Below are positions 16,401 to 22,261 of a stretch of DNA of 22,261 nt, in pieces. The stretch is taken from positions 1 to 22,261 of IMG/VR virus record IMGVR_UViG_3300031707_000201. One strand, given 5' to 3'. Under the pieces are notes generated by a model. That model was not told where the DNA came from, ran no database searches, and saw only the letters and a program-made list of their open reading frames with translations. Position 1 is the stretch's first letter. Every line of letters begins with the position of its first letter. The position numbers and the translations under genes were made by a program. This DNA is from a virus.

Positions 16401-17185
16401 ATACAATTAAAAGAGAAATACTTTATAATTGGTATGAAAATGCTAGTTATCCAAACGCAGTATTAAAATCTTTTGGGAACTTCCTTATTTGGATGAGAAA
16501 TTATTCAACAGATAAATATGGACACGACTACACATATGCTCATACCTCAGATATCGGAAGTTGTCAAGTAAGAATACACTACCTAAACAACGATACTGGG
16601 GTAGATTTACCAGAATCAACTGGAGGTGGAAGTATTATTTTCCTTGTGGCCAGGAAGGAAGAGGACTACTATGAAGTAGTTCAGTCTGGAATTATTTTAC
16701 CCTATCGTATTGATTTATCACTTGATAACCCAATGGTAGTAGTAACTTCTGGAGAATTGGGAGCTGGCTTTATAGAGACTCTTCCAGGAAATGCTCACTA
16801 TATGTCAGATAACGCAGACCTTGCACTTATAAATGATTTCAGATATACTACAATAAATGATACTACTTCTGGACTAATAAAGCAATTTTATTACTCAAGA
16901 GAGGAGAATCTTTTATCACTAAACATAACCGACCTTACTGTTATTGACTGGGACGCATATGTTATAGAATCAGTTACAGCAAGTGGAATAGTTGGAAAAA
17001 TAGAGACATCAAACCATCAACTTCCATACCAGTACTTATTTGTAAGTACGGAACCAGCACCTGAAGAACCTGGATACTCACGGTTCTTCCAGACAGATCC
17101 AATGTCAGGACTATCATTCATAGAGTTCACTGAGGGTCTTCCTTCAGGTCTTATAAACATAATCAGAATAGACGATAGGATATAA
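13472..17185 (+). CDS. Tail hub protein 2 with large beta-rich C-terminal extension
   Basis: A 1237-residue protein. Residues 1-~325 repeat the hub fold of the preceding gene: LINIAAQDDSKRLQDYFI, YWIEKFLAEAGIT, EEIIQLLQMGGLYIHFTEDN, DDRMLRNRAVVWGKGD. From residue 326 a beta-propeller-like section begins (YVYVGMNGDGVWRKKLDEW, LSCVTENGYLFRRN, WTQVPLSGLS). Around residues 485-503 there is a short SG-rich repeat (SGASISGITFSGSTISG), followed by DIDNDGKND at 506-514, a spacing like calcium-binding FG-GAP/EF-loop motifs. The rest is Tyr/Asp/Ser-rich beta sequence ending in IEFTEGLPSGLINIIR. It likely forms the tail tip and may bind host polysaccharide. Base composition drops in the middle (about 15.4-16.4 kb), flanked by higher GC. 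ATGA overlap with hub 1 shows coupling. Confidence 0.7.
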   Translation: MNVDVYLNGNNISQYTVKYTRESKICSGIGTLELSLSQNFTGEIFTWDTITIYEEDELAGTYSVSEVSYDEPEYLINIAAQDDSKRLQDYFIAERYEIKYISTNLYWIEKFLAEAGITYVVETGTTAVYLQADTSIGPIGAYEEIIQLLQMGGLYIHFTEDNTCRIGKLSKDLSIPDYRFDEEDVLSIKTTKDDRMLRNRAVVWGKGDPSAKNWIFADVSRDTTWNYDSNDKRAGVLANSSIPSFGSAYAMATKMLDEFARITFTKTITVHGARGVTIGDIVFIDTPVFCGSGLVTTAGTSMSSSGLITNITLDERCPRLFDYFGLKDYVYVGMNGDGVWRKKLDEWEWENYSTGLTDLVVTDLYKNNGILSCVTENGYLFRRNEYSSSWTQVPLSGLSITVSGEDTQITEGLKARAVTQDRFTNIIHAIVDNREENNRREYGVSSSGLMSEIYNSDEEYCWVVDVSPYNGTIIDVSQVTLSGASISGITFSGSTISGVDHILGFDIDNDGKNDYISVAAIESGTAPSDIDIGWDGEQYSFGSKMHTRNGSSPMYTSLMDSKNYNDSGQSLDSGLLGSVYAESIFLIDDKDDRGLAYLTESRQLYWIPINTTDGSLSWGSSKNHTATLTFGDGASYYVRILAIRRDPSDKNIFNIYYYYTDPTYDELWKCTVNFTTSSHTNTLIVHPFVKPYFDYPTGFTPYWAAEREIMRDKDWYILKTEVISTLTHYKVYYVDFVTETQTCIFDYTLSASNITPGNIFYWGTSKTCKFTPMLCSTINGGWDINFGYLGAGGDLHLVTRTIDKIVCYQPYSAAYLAAHGVSFSDIVFKSQGDITQVSFDYFGRKMWVEYSIPVISKYVTDEVAITYEGYSTRGTPILDGGPDDTYYTDEKYEFQNGASSENISQIYGQTYGLNGLATTWHWVNAITGTSTGDVTAPSGYTLHGVYCTLDSVHNYAYIQAVRDSDSVKVILALDSSNTIKREILYNWYENASYPNAVLKSFGNFLIWMRNYSTDKYGHDYTYAHTSDIGSCQVRIHYLNNDTGVDLPESTGGGSIIFLVARKEEDYYEVVQSGIILPYRIDLSLDNPMVVVTSGELGAGFIETLPGNAHYMSDNADLALINDFRYTTINDTTSGLIKQFYYSREENLLSLNITDLTVIDWDAYVIESVTASGIVGKIETSNHQLPYQYLFVSTEPAPEEPGYSRFFQTDPMSGLSFIEFTEGLPSGLINIIRIDDRI

Positions 17186-17188
17186 CGA

Positions 17189-19528
17189 ATGTTTGAATAC
17201 GAAGCCACAATCATAGAAATGATAAATTCAGCCATAAGGATGCAGAAGGTGCAACCTTTGACCCTTGGAGGTGTTTCCGCAAGCGGTGGGGGCGTTGGTG
17301 GCCCTCCTGGAGGGTTCCTTGGGCTATTACCGCAAACAGCAGTAGCTTATGATATGTCAGAGGAAGCCTCAGCGGATATTCCGGTATCAGGAACTCTATT
17401 GGACAACCTTAATCACCTAAGATACCTTATAGCTAATATATCTGGTGGAGGAGGAGGTCATACAATAGAGGAGGAGGGTTCCCCACTTACCCAAAGGACA
17501 AAACTTAACTTTGTAGGAACCACAGTCACAGTTACGGATGATCCTGGTGATAATGCCACCGTAGTTACAATTACCGCTTCTGGGGGTGGTTATAGTCATC
17601 CAAATCATACTGGTGAGGTTACTAGTATAGGGGATGGTGTTACAAGTATAGCTTTGGATGCTGTAACTAATACTAAACTTGCTAATATGGCTCAAAACAC
17701 CATAAAAGGGCGAGTAACAACAAGTACAGGAGACCCAGAAGATTTAACAGCTACAAATGTTAGAACTATTATTAATGTAGCAGATGGAGCCACAGCAAAT
17801 GCTAAAGCAACAGCAACAGAAGTAGATACTGGTGCTGATGATACTAAATTTACTACCACTGCTGCTATTGCTGGAAGTCATAATGTACCTCATGTTGTTC
17901 CTGGTTCTGATGGAAATGTATTAACTTCTAATGGTACTGATTGGATTAGTGAAACACCAAGTGGGGGCGGGCATACAATTCAAGATGAAGGAGTTTCTAA
18001 AACACAAAGAACTAAACTTAATTTTGTTGGTTCTAGTGTTATAGTTACAGATGATTCTGGAAATGATGCTACAATCGTTACTGTTAGTATTAGTGGTGGA
18101 GGTGGAGGACATACTATTGAGGACGAAGGAACAGCTCTTACTTCGAGAACAAAACTCAACTTTGTTGGTTCTGGTGTAACTGTAACAGATGATGTTGCTA
18201 ATGATAGAACTATTGTAACTATATCTGGTTACTCGGTATTTACTGACCAAGCTGGAGGAACGGGAGATACCTACGGTACTCTTTCTGGAGCCAGAAATAG
18301 TGTAAACACTGAATATACTGTATCACAGGGTTCCTATGCCTCAGGTACTCTAACTGCATATCTAAATGGACAATTACAAACTCAGGGAACTTCTGAGGAC
18401 TGGCATGAGAATGACCCAGCCACAGGTACATTCCATTTTACTACTGCTCCGGCTTCTACAGACCAAATAACTGCTATTTATGGTACAGCATCTTATGGAG
18501 GTGGTGGAGGATCTGGAGGTCCTCCTGGATTCCAAACTCTAACGCCCGGAACTACTATAGATTGGGATTTATCTCTTGGAAGTGCTAGAGTTACAGTAAG
18601 TGGTGAAATGACCATGAACGCTCCTACAAACTTGGGAGATGGAGAGCATTACTTTCTAAGTGTTGTACAATATTCTGGGGTAGGAAATAATACATTATTA
18701 TGGGATGATACTTATAAATTCTCTAGTAATACTCCACCTACTCTTTCTGTGTATAAAGGAAGAGAGGATATTATCCCATTTGAATGTGATGGAGACTATA
18801 TGTACGGTATGGGCATTATAACTAATCTAACTAATGAAGAACCGGACCTAGAGTATCTAACTAACCTTGTTCTATGGTTCAAAGCCGATGCACAAGTATA
18901 TTCAGATAATGGTACTACACCATGTACAAATGGAGATACTGTTTATAGATGGGACGACCAAAGTGGAAACAGTTTTGATGCAATACAGACTACTTCAACA
19001 AATAGACCTACTTGGAGAACCAATGTAATAGGAACTAAACCTGCTATTGATTTTGACGGAGTAGATAATGTTCTTGCTATAACATCAGACCTAGATGGTA
19101 CTGGAGATGATCTATCATTCTTTATTGTTATAGTTCCAGATGATACTGCTCCTATTGGTATATTTGACTCCGGTGATGAAGACTCTATTAGAAACTTCTC
19201 TACAGGACAATGGGATTGGTTCAGTGGTTCACCTTATGTGGATATGGATTTGGGAGATACAAATCCAGTATTACTTGAATTCATCCACACTATGGCCCCT
19301 AACAGGGCAATAACATACTATAAGAATGGTACTTGGGTATCTGATAATCCAACAGGTGATAGCAGTACAACTCTTTGGGAAACTCTAGCCGCCATCGGTT
19401 CAATTAACTTTGGATATGATTATTACGATGGAGATATTGCAGAGTTTATTTTATATAAAGAAGCTGTTGGTACTACAACCAGACAGGATATTGAGACTTA
19501 CCTAAAAGCTAAGTACGGGATAGCATAA
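17189..19528 (+). CDS. Modular tail fibre / receptor-binding protein with LamG-like C-terminus
   Basis: A 779-residue protein made of modules joined by Gly-rich linkers. Residues 1-90 are an attachment region with GGG/PPGG stretches. Residues 91-130, 262-301 and 308-347 are three copies of a 40-residue unit, HTIxxEG...RTKLNFVG...VTVTDD...IVTI. Between copies 1 and 2 lies a common fibre segment (HPNHTGEVTSIGDGVTSIA, NTIKGRVTTSTGDPEDLTA). Residues ~350-440 hold a carbohydrate-binding-like fibre module (LTAYLNGQLQTQGTSEDW). From ~555 to the end is a LamG/concanavalin-like jelly roll (LVLWFKADAQVY, RWDDQSGN, KPAIDFDGVDN, DIAEFILYKE, closing YLKAKYG). It should recognise the host surface; ligand unknown. 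Start ATG 17189 follows the hub stop by 3 bases with only a weak ribosome-binding site. The stop overlaps the next start (TAATG). Confidence 0.8.
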   Translation: MFEYEATIIEMINSAIRMQKVQPLTLGGVSASGGGVGGPPGGFLGLLPQTAVAYDMSEEASADIPVSGTLLDNLNHLRYLIANISGGGGGHTIEEEGSPLTQRTKLNFVGTTVTVTDDPGDNATVVTITASGGGYSHPNHTGEVTSIGDGVTSIALDAVTNTKLANMAQNTIKGRVTTSTGDPEDLTATNVRTIINVADGATANAKATATEVDTGADDTKFTTTAAIAGSHNVPHVVPGSDGNVLTSNGTDWISETPSGGGHTIQDEGVSKTQRTKLNFVGSSVIVTDDSGNDATIVTVSISGGGGGHTIEDEGTALTSRTKLNFVGSGVTVTDDVANDRTIVTISGYSVFTDQAGGTGDTYGTLSGARNSVNTEYTVSQGSYASGTLTAYLNGQLQTQGTSEDWHENDPATGTFHFTTAPASTDQITAIYGTASYGGGGGSGGPPGFQTLTPGTTIDWDLSLGSARVTVSGEMTMNAPTNLGDGEHYFLSVVQYSGVGNNTLLWDDTYKFSSNTPPTLSVYKGREDIIPFECDGDYMYGMGIITNLTNEEPDLEYLTNLVLWFKADAQVYSDNGTTPCTNGDTVYRWDDQSGNSFDAIQTTSTNRPTWRTNVIGTKPAIDFDGVDNVLAITSDLDGTGDDLSFFIVIVPDDTAPIGIFDSGDEDSIRNFSTGQWDWFSGSPYVDMDLGDTNPVLLEFIHTMAPNRAITYYKNGTWVSDNPTGDSSTTLWETLAAIGSINFGYDYYDGDIAEFILYKEAVGTTTRQDIETYLKAKYGIA
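17459..18229 (+). repeat. Three copies of a 120-bp fibre module
   Basis: Copies at 17459-17578, 17972-18091 and 18110-18229 encode 40 residues each, starting HTI and ending in the strand IVTI. The RTKLNFVG core and VTDD are identical or nearly so. Copies 2 and 3 are separated only by a Gly/Ser linker (18 bases), while copies 1 and 2 are 393 bases apart. Codon choices differ between copies, so the duplication is not recent. Confidence 0.9.
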
Positions 19529-20121
19529 TGGGACAAACTAAATTAAAAGGAACTCAATTTGAAGCATTTCCAATAAACTCTGTGTTTATTGCAATTGTAG
19601 CTACTGACCCTAATACCTTATTGGGATATGGTACATGGTCAGCTATTGCTACTGGTAGAGTACTGGTAGGTTATGATTCTGGGGATACTGATTTTGATGC
19701 GGCAGAGCATACTGGTGGTTCAAAGGTTACTGACGTAACTCATACACATAGTCTTTCAGCACATACACATACGATAGCACACACGCACTCTCATTCCCAT
19801 ACTCACAGTATGGCTCATACCCACTCATTTTCCCATACTCATGCAACAGCCGCCGCCAGTGCAGGAATACAGGCATATGGAGCTACAGCCTCTACATTAA
19901 CTCTAGCGGCACACACACATATTACCAACTCACAGAGTACAACTGCTACCAGTGCCGCAAGTTCTACTGTAACAAGTGAAGCAAGTACAACAGCTACAAG
20001 TGCGGCAAGCACCACAGCATCTGGTTCACCTTCTACTGACCAGACTAACAGTAGTGGAAGTACGACACAAAGTGTTATGAACCCATACTTTGTAGTATGG
20101 ATGTGGAAAAGGACAGCCTAA
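19528..20121 (+). CDS. Tail collar/fibre-tip protein with HxH metal-binding needle
   Basis: A 197-residue protein. Residues ~14-68 are the collar-like opening (PINSVFIAI, LLGYGTWSAIATGRVLVGYDSGDTDF, EHTGGS) and the end is MNPYFVVWMWKRTA, the usual closing strand of tail collar domains. Between them is a low-complexity insertion: residues 72-106 carry 13 His in HTH/HSH spacing, H129 and H131 form one more pair, and 132-182 is Ser/Thr/Ala-rich with a 27-bp repeat. In phage T4 the gp37 tip uses HxH motifs from three chains to hold iron along a needle, so a trimeric metal-stabilised needle is likely here. TAATG overlap couples it to the fibre gene. Ser/Thr richness makes it a possible glycosylation target of the following gene. 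Confidence 0.8.
   Translation: MGQTKLKGTQFEAFPINSVFIAIVATDPNTLLGYGTWSAIATGRVLVGYDSGDTDFDAAEHTGGSKVTDVTHTHSLSAHTHTIAHTHSHSHTHSMAHTHSFSHTHATAAASAGIQAYGATASTLTLAAHTHITNSQSTTATSAASSTVTSEASTTATSAASTTASGSPSTDQTNSSGSTTQSVMNPYFVVWMWKRTA
19741..19920 (+). repeat. His-x-His coding array
   Basis: Thirteen histidine codons occur between 19741 and 19841 in H-T-H or H-S-H spacing, with one further pair at 19912-19920. CAT and CAC are mixed, so the array is kept at protein level rather than by slippage. Confidence 0.9.
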
Positions 20122-20134
20122 AAACTAAAAAGTA

Positions 20135-20143
20135 TGGTATAAT
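20135..20143 (+). promoter_or_regulatory. Extended -10 promoter ahead of the GT-A gene
   Basis: TGG followed by a perfect TATAAT (20138-20143) matches the extended -10 form TGnTATAAT; no good -35 at 17 bases. Predicted start near 20150, with AAGGAG at about 20154-20159 and ATG at 20165, giving a very short leader. Confidence 0.6.
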
Positions 20144-20164
20144 ATAGGGAAAAAAGGAGTTACA

Positions 20165-20746
20165 ATGACAGACGAAGTAAAAATTACAATAGGAGTTCCC
20201 AATACTGGGAGCATCAAGACAAACACGGCACTATCTTTAATATCAATAGTAGGTTCTTCACAGTGGCCTACTCATACACACTTTCAAAGTGGGTGCTATG
20301 TACATGAAAATAGAGAGAAGATAGTTCTAGCCGCTCAAGCGGCAGGGTCAAGCCACCTGTTCTTTCTGGACTCAGATATGTTTCCGGATGATGATGTGGT
20401 AATAAAATTATTGGCACATAACAAGGATGTGGTGGGTGTCCACTATAATCAGAGGGGATTTCCGCTAATAAGTACAGTGAAGTTTGCCGATGAGAATGAG
20501 GAGATATATCCAGTACAGGGATTACCGGATACTTTGTTCCCTTGCTATGCAGTTGGAACGGGTTGTATGCTAATAAATTTACGAGTATTTGATATTATAG
20601 CTAAACCTTGGTTCTCCTTCGATACTTATCATGGGGATATACTCGGAGAGGACATATGGTTCTGCCGACAGGTAAAAAGAGCTGGATTAGAAGTTTGGTG
20701 TGATCCAACTATCAAAGTAGGACATATTGGAGACTATGAATACTAA
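20165..20746 (+). CDS. Glycosyltransferase, GT-A fold
   Basis: A 193-residue cytoplasmic-type protein. The opening strand and loop (KITIGVPNTGSIKT, residues ~6-19) fit the nucleotide-binding start of a GT-A Rossmann-like fold. FFLDSDMFP holds the DxD metal/nucleotide-sugar motif at D69-S70-D71. GEDIWFCRQ at 161-169 matches the conserved ED base/acceptor motif, and a late His (H187, in VGHIG) may complete the metal site. It would transfer a sugar from a nucleotide-diphospho-sugar with divalent metal; substrates are not predictable. It is shorter than most GT2 enzymes (220-300 aa), close to minimal phage-encoded forms. It is preceded by its own extended -10 promoter and follows a Ser/Thr-rich fibre protein. 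It has a different fold from the 1598-2794 enzyme, so the two should do different steps. Confidence 0.8.
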   Translation: MTDEVKITIGVPNTGSIKTNTALSLISIVGSSQWPTHTHFQSGCYVHENREKIVLAAQAAGSSHLFFLDSDMFPDDDVVIKLLAHNKDVVGVHYNQRGFPLISTVKFADENEEIYPVQGLPDTLFPCYAVGTGCMLINLRVFDIIAKPWFSFDTYHGDILGEDIWFCRQVKRAGLEVWCDPTIKVGHIGDYEY

Positions 20747-20748
20747 AG

Positions 20749-20757
20749 TGGTATAAT
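20749..20757 (+). promoter_or_regulatory. Extended -10 promoter ahead of the C39-like gene
   Basis: TGG plus TATAAT at 20752-20757 gives another TGnTATAAT. It begins three bases after the preceding stop. The predicted start is near 20764, leaving a leader of about 43 bases before ATG 20807, with AGGAGG at 20791-20796. TTGGAG at 20727-20732 is a possible but poorly spaced -35. Confidence 0.55.
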
Positions 20758-20806
20758 TACTTGAGGAATAAAGAAGAAACAAATAACACTAGGAGGTTAA
20801 AAGTTT

Positions 20807-21115
20807 ATGAATACCTTATCAGTATCTTATGTACCACAGTTAGGTATAGAAGCAGATGAACATAATAATGATTGTGGAGCATCGAGTTCTTTAATGCTAC
20901 TTAGAAGTTATTCTTTAGCAAAAGAAGTTACTGTAGACCAAATCTATAACCTTATTAAACCATCAGGCGATTCTGCTTTAAGTGCTGGTGAGTTACAAGT
21001 TAGGATGGCATCTGACTTGGAACTACAGAAATGTAACTACTGGAATTTCAGTTGCAACATCTGGATTAAAAACCTTAAAATTCCAACTAGATGGAAAACA
21101 TGCCAGTTCAACTAA
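20807..21115 (+). CDS. C39-like cysteine peptidase remnant, probably frame-disrupted
   Basis: The open frame encodes 102 residues. Residues 9-75 resemble the front half of C39-like peptidases: VPQLG, then NNDCGAS with the nucleophile Cys at C23, then VTVDQIYNLIKPSGDSALSAGELQ. Past Trp79 the in-frame translation turns unlike the family and stops at 21115. The +1 frame instead reads ISVATSGLKTLKFQLDG and onward to a TAA at 21159-21161; dropping one A at 21044-21045 joins the two into 117 residues, where LKTLKFQLDGK followed by NYAGY recalls the family's L-x-x-LxxGKP...NY stretch. The catalytic His (usually GHFVVV) is not found in either frame, so it is likely inactive or domesticated. AGGAGG lies at 20791-20796. 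Alternatives are a sequencing error or a +1 frameshift. Confidence 0.55.
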   Translation: MNTLSVSYVPQLGIEADEHNNDCGASSSLMLLRSYSLAKEVTVDQIYNLIKPSGDSALSAGELQVRMASDLELQKCNYWNFSCNIWIKNLKIPTRWKTCQFN

Positions 21116-21187
21116 CTATGCCGGATATATTGTGTATGCTGCTCTTTGGAGAACAGCCTAATAAAATAACCATCTAACCAATTACTA

Positions 21188-21196
21188 TGATATAAT
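21188..21196 (+). promoter_or_regulatory. Extended -10 promoter ahead of the endolysin
   Basis: TGA plus TATAAT at 21191-21196 is the third TGnTATAAT in this part of the window. The predicted start near 21203 falls inside or just before GAGGAG (21202-21207), so the leader is very short. No convincing -35. Confidence 0.55.
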
Positions 21197-21216
21197 TGAA
21201 TGAGGAGTAAAAAAAC

Positions 21217-22089
21217 ATGACTGATATAAGAGTAAAAGGTATTGATGTAAGTCACTGGCAAGGTTTGGTAAATTGGGAACAAGCCAAACGCAACGGGGCT
21301 AAATTCATGTTTGCAAAAGCCAGCCAATGGGTAATAGACCCCATGTTCAAAGAGAATTGGAAGAACGCCAAGGCGGTTGGCTTGCCCCGTGGTGCTTATC
21401 ACTATTTGGATTGGGGTTTGAGTGAACTGACCCAAGCTAAAATCTTCTGTGATGCTATGGATGGGGATTGGGGCGAGTTACCACCCGTTTGTGATTTTGA
21501 GATGGACCCGAAACCTTTTGGGTTGAGTGCCGCAGTAGCAAACGGAAAGCTCTGGAATTTTGTGACCCAGGTAGAGAAGCTTACACATAAAATTCCAATG
21601 ATATATACAGGTTACTATTATTGGAATGATTGGGGAAGCACTGGAATAAACTGGGCACGTTTTCCTCTATGGCTTCCTTGGTATGCCAGCGAATTGTATA
21701 TCCATCTTCGTACCCTGACCAATACCGGAACAGGTGCTCCTAAGCCTTGGAAAGACAAGGACTTTTGGCAACGTACAGACCGTGCCAATGGCATAGACTA
21801 CGGTTGCCAAAGTAAGCAAGTAGATGAAAGCCTCTTCAAAGGAGACGAAATTACTCTGGCACAGTTCTGTGGTGGAAGTTTACCACCCCCTACCCCACAG
21901 CCAGTTGGCTTGAAGTTCATTCTCAAGAACAATGCCAACATTAGATCTGGGCCTTCTACCTATTATCCAGTCGTTCGTATTGAAAAGACAGGTACTGTTA
22001 TCACACTAAAAAGCACAACTGTGACCAATACCTATGCTCAATTGATTGATGGAAATTGGGTAACATTTTCATTTTTATTGCCCGTATAG
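21217..22089 (+). CDS. Endolysin: GH25 muramidase with C-terminal SH3-like domain
   Basis: A 290-residue lysozyme. Residues 1-~215 are GH25: GIDVSHWQG with Asp10 at the start of the barrel, KFMFAKAS, GAYHYLDW, and CDFEMD (near residues 91-96), which holds the acidic catalytic residues, then MIYTGYYYWND and LWLPWYAS. A Pro-rich linker (LPPPTPQP) leads to an SH3_3-like wall-binding domain, NNANIRSGPSTYYPVV onward, which looks slightly short. It cleaves the N-acetylmuramic acid-N-acetylglucosamine bond of host peptidoglycan. No signal peptide is visible, so release would need a holin. Arg codons here are 7 CGN to 2 AGA, against mainly AGA/AGG in neighbours, and GC appears higher, so it probably came from another source. 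It has its own promoter, and GAGGAG precedes the ATG. Confidence 0.9.
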   Translation: MTDIRVKGIDVSHWQGLVNWEQAKRNGAKFMFAKASQWVIDPMFKENWKNAKAVGLPRGAYHYLDWGLSELTQAKIFCDAMDGDWGELPPVCDFEMDPKPFGLSAAVANGKLWNFVTQVEKLTHKIPMIYTGYYYWNDWGSTGINWARFPLWLPWYASELYIHLRTLTNTGTGAPKPWKDKDFWQRTDRANGIDYGCQSKQVDESLFKGDEITLAQFCGGSLPPPTPQPVGLKFILKNNANIRSGPSTYYPVVRIEKTGTVITLKSTTVTNTYAQLIDGNWVTFSFLLPV

Positions 22090-22117
22090 GCTTGTGGGCA
22101 AATCATAGGAGCATAAC

Positions 22118-22261
22118 ATGACAGCTAACGAAAAGAACAACGAAAAATCTCAATTAGACAGAATTGAGGATGCAATATCAGGAAATGGTCGGGAGGGTCT
22201 TTTAGATAGAACAGCTAGAATAGAGGAAAGAATTGTGTCAATAGCCTGTCTAGCAGAGGAT
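22118..22261 (+). CDS. Coiled-coil protein, possible holin partner, 3' partial
   Basis: An ATG at 22118 follows TAGGAG (22106-22111) and the frame stays open to the window's end (48 residues). It starts MTANEKNNEKSQLDRIEDAI, then NGREGLLDRTARIEERIVSI, a heptad-like charged pattern typical of short phage proteins beside the lysin (XhlA-like or holin accessory), which often end in one membrane helix not seen here. The gene is 28 bases downstream of the lysin stop. The lytic role is inferred from position only. Confidence 0.5.
   Translation, partial: MTANEKNNEKSQLDRIEDAISGNGREGLLDRTARIEERIVSIACLAED

Noticed and set aside
21112-21435. Reverse-strand open frame of 107 codons at the lysin start
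   Set aside because: It overlaps the GH25 catalytic front and the lysin promoter and shows no recognisable domain.
22078-22101. TTGCCC...GGGCAA hairpin spanning the lysin stop as a terminator
   Set aside because: Only six pairs with a 12-base loop and no T-tract after it; a short stem like this is expected by chance.

Overview
The window is a piece of the late (virion-assembly, host-recognition and lysis) region of a tailed bacteriophage or prophage. All supported genes lie on the + strand, are packed head to tail, and follow the canonical order of a long-tailed siphovirus: head-tail connector, head closure, tail terminator, major tail tube, a pair of tail assembly chaperone frames, a very long tape measure, distal tail/hub proteins, fibres, then lysin. 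I see no tail sheath and no contractile baseplate wedge, so a non-contractile tail is the best reading. The DNA is moderately AT-rich, Arg codons are mostly AGA/AGG, Shine-Dalgarno sites are strong (AGGAGG type), and the lysin is a GH25 muramidase with an SH3 tail. This suggests a bacterial host with accessible peptidoglycan (monoderm or similar). The host cannot be named from the sequence.

Layout. 1-732: 3' part of a gene encoding nine degenerate ~22-residue repeats, cut by the left edge. 741-5096: neck region, with a small beta-rich protein, a connector-like protein, a GT-B glycosyltransferase wedged between neck genes, a Cys4 head-closure candidate, a small unknown protein, a large protein in the HK97-gp10 slot and a tail terminator candidate. 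5103-6293: major tail tube protein, followed by a strong intrinsic terminator (6350-6397). 6414-7411: two tail assembly chaperone frames joined by a textbook -1 slippery heptamer (A AAA AAA at 7115-7121) with a stem-loop 3' of it. 7415-12148: tape measure protein (1577 aa). 12160-17185: Dit-like protein and two tandem, related hub proteins, the second carrying a large beta-rich extension. 17189-20121: modular tail fibre with a LamG-like C-terminus and a His-rich (HxH) collar/fibre-tip protein. 20165-22261: small cassettes, several with their own extended -10 promoter: a GT-A glycosyltransferase, a broken C39-like peptidase, a GH25 endolysin, and the start of a coiled-coil protein that may be a holin partner.

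How it fits together. The neck proteins close the packaged head and join it to the tube. The chaperone pair loads the tape measure, which sets tail length. The hub and fibres form the tip that recognises the cell. Two glycosyltransferases of different folds sit inside this structural block, one next to a Ser/Thr-rich fibre protein, which suggests that virion proteins or the host surface are glycosylated. The best-supported unusual signals are the programmed frameshift, the duplicated hub, the paired glycosyltransferases, three TGnTATAAT promoters in a late region, and a frame break in the small peptidase gene.

No stretch above about 120 bases lacks a gene. The longest gap is 6294-6413, which holds the terminator and a small GNRA hairpin. 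I saw no tRNA, rRNA, CRISPR array, insertion sequence or integrase in the window.
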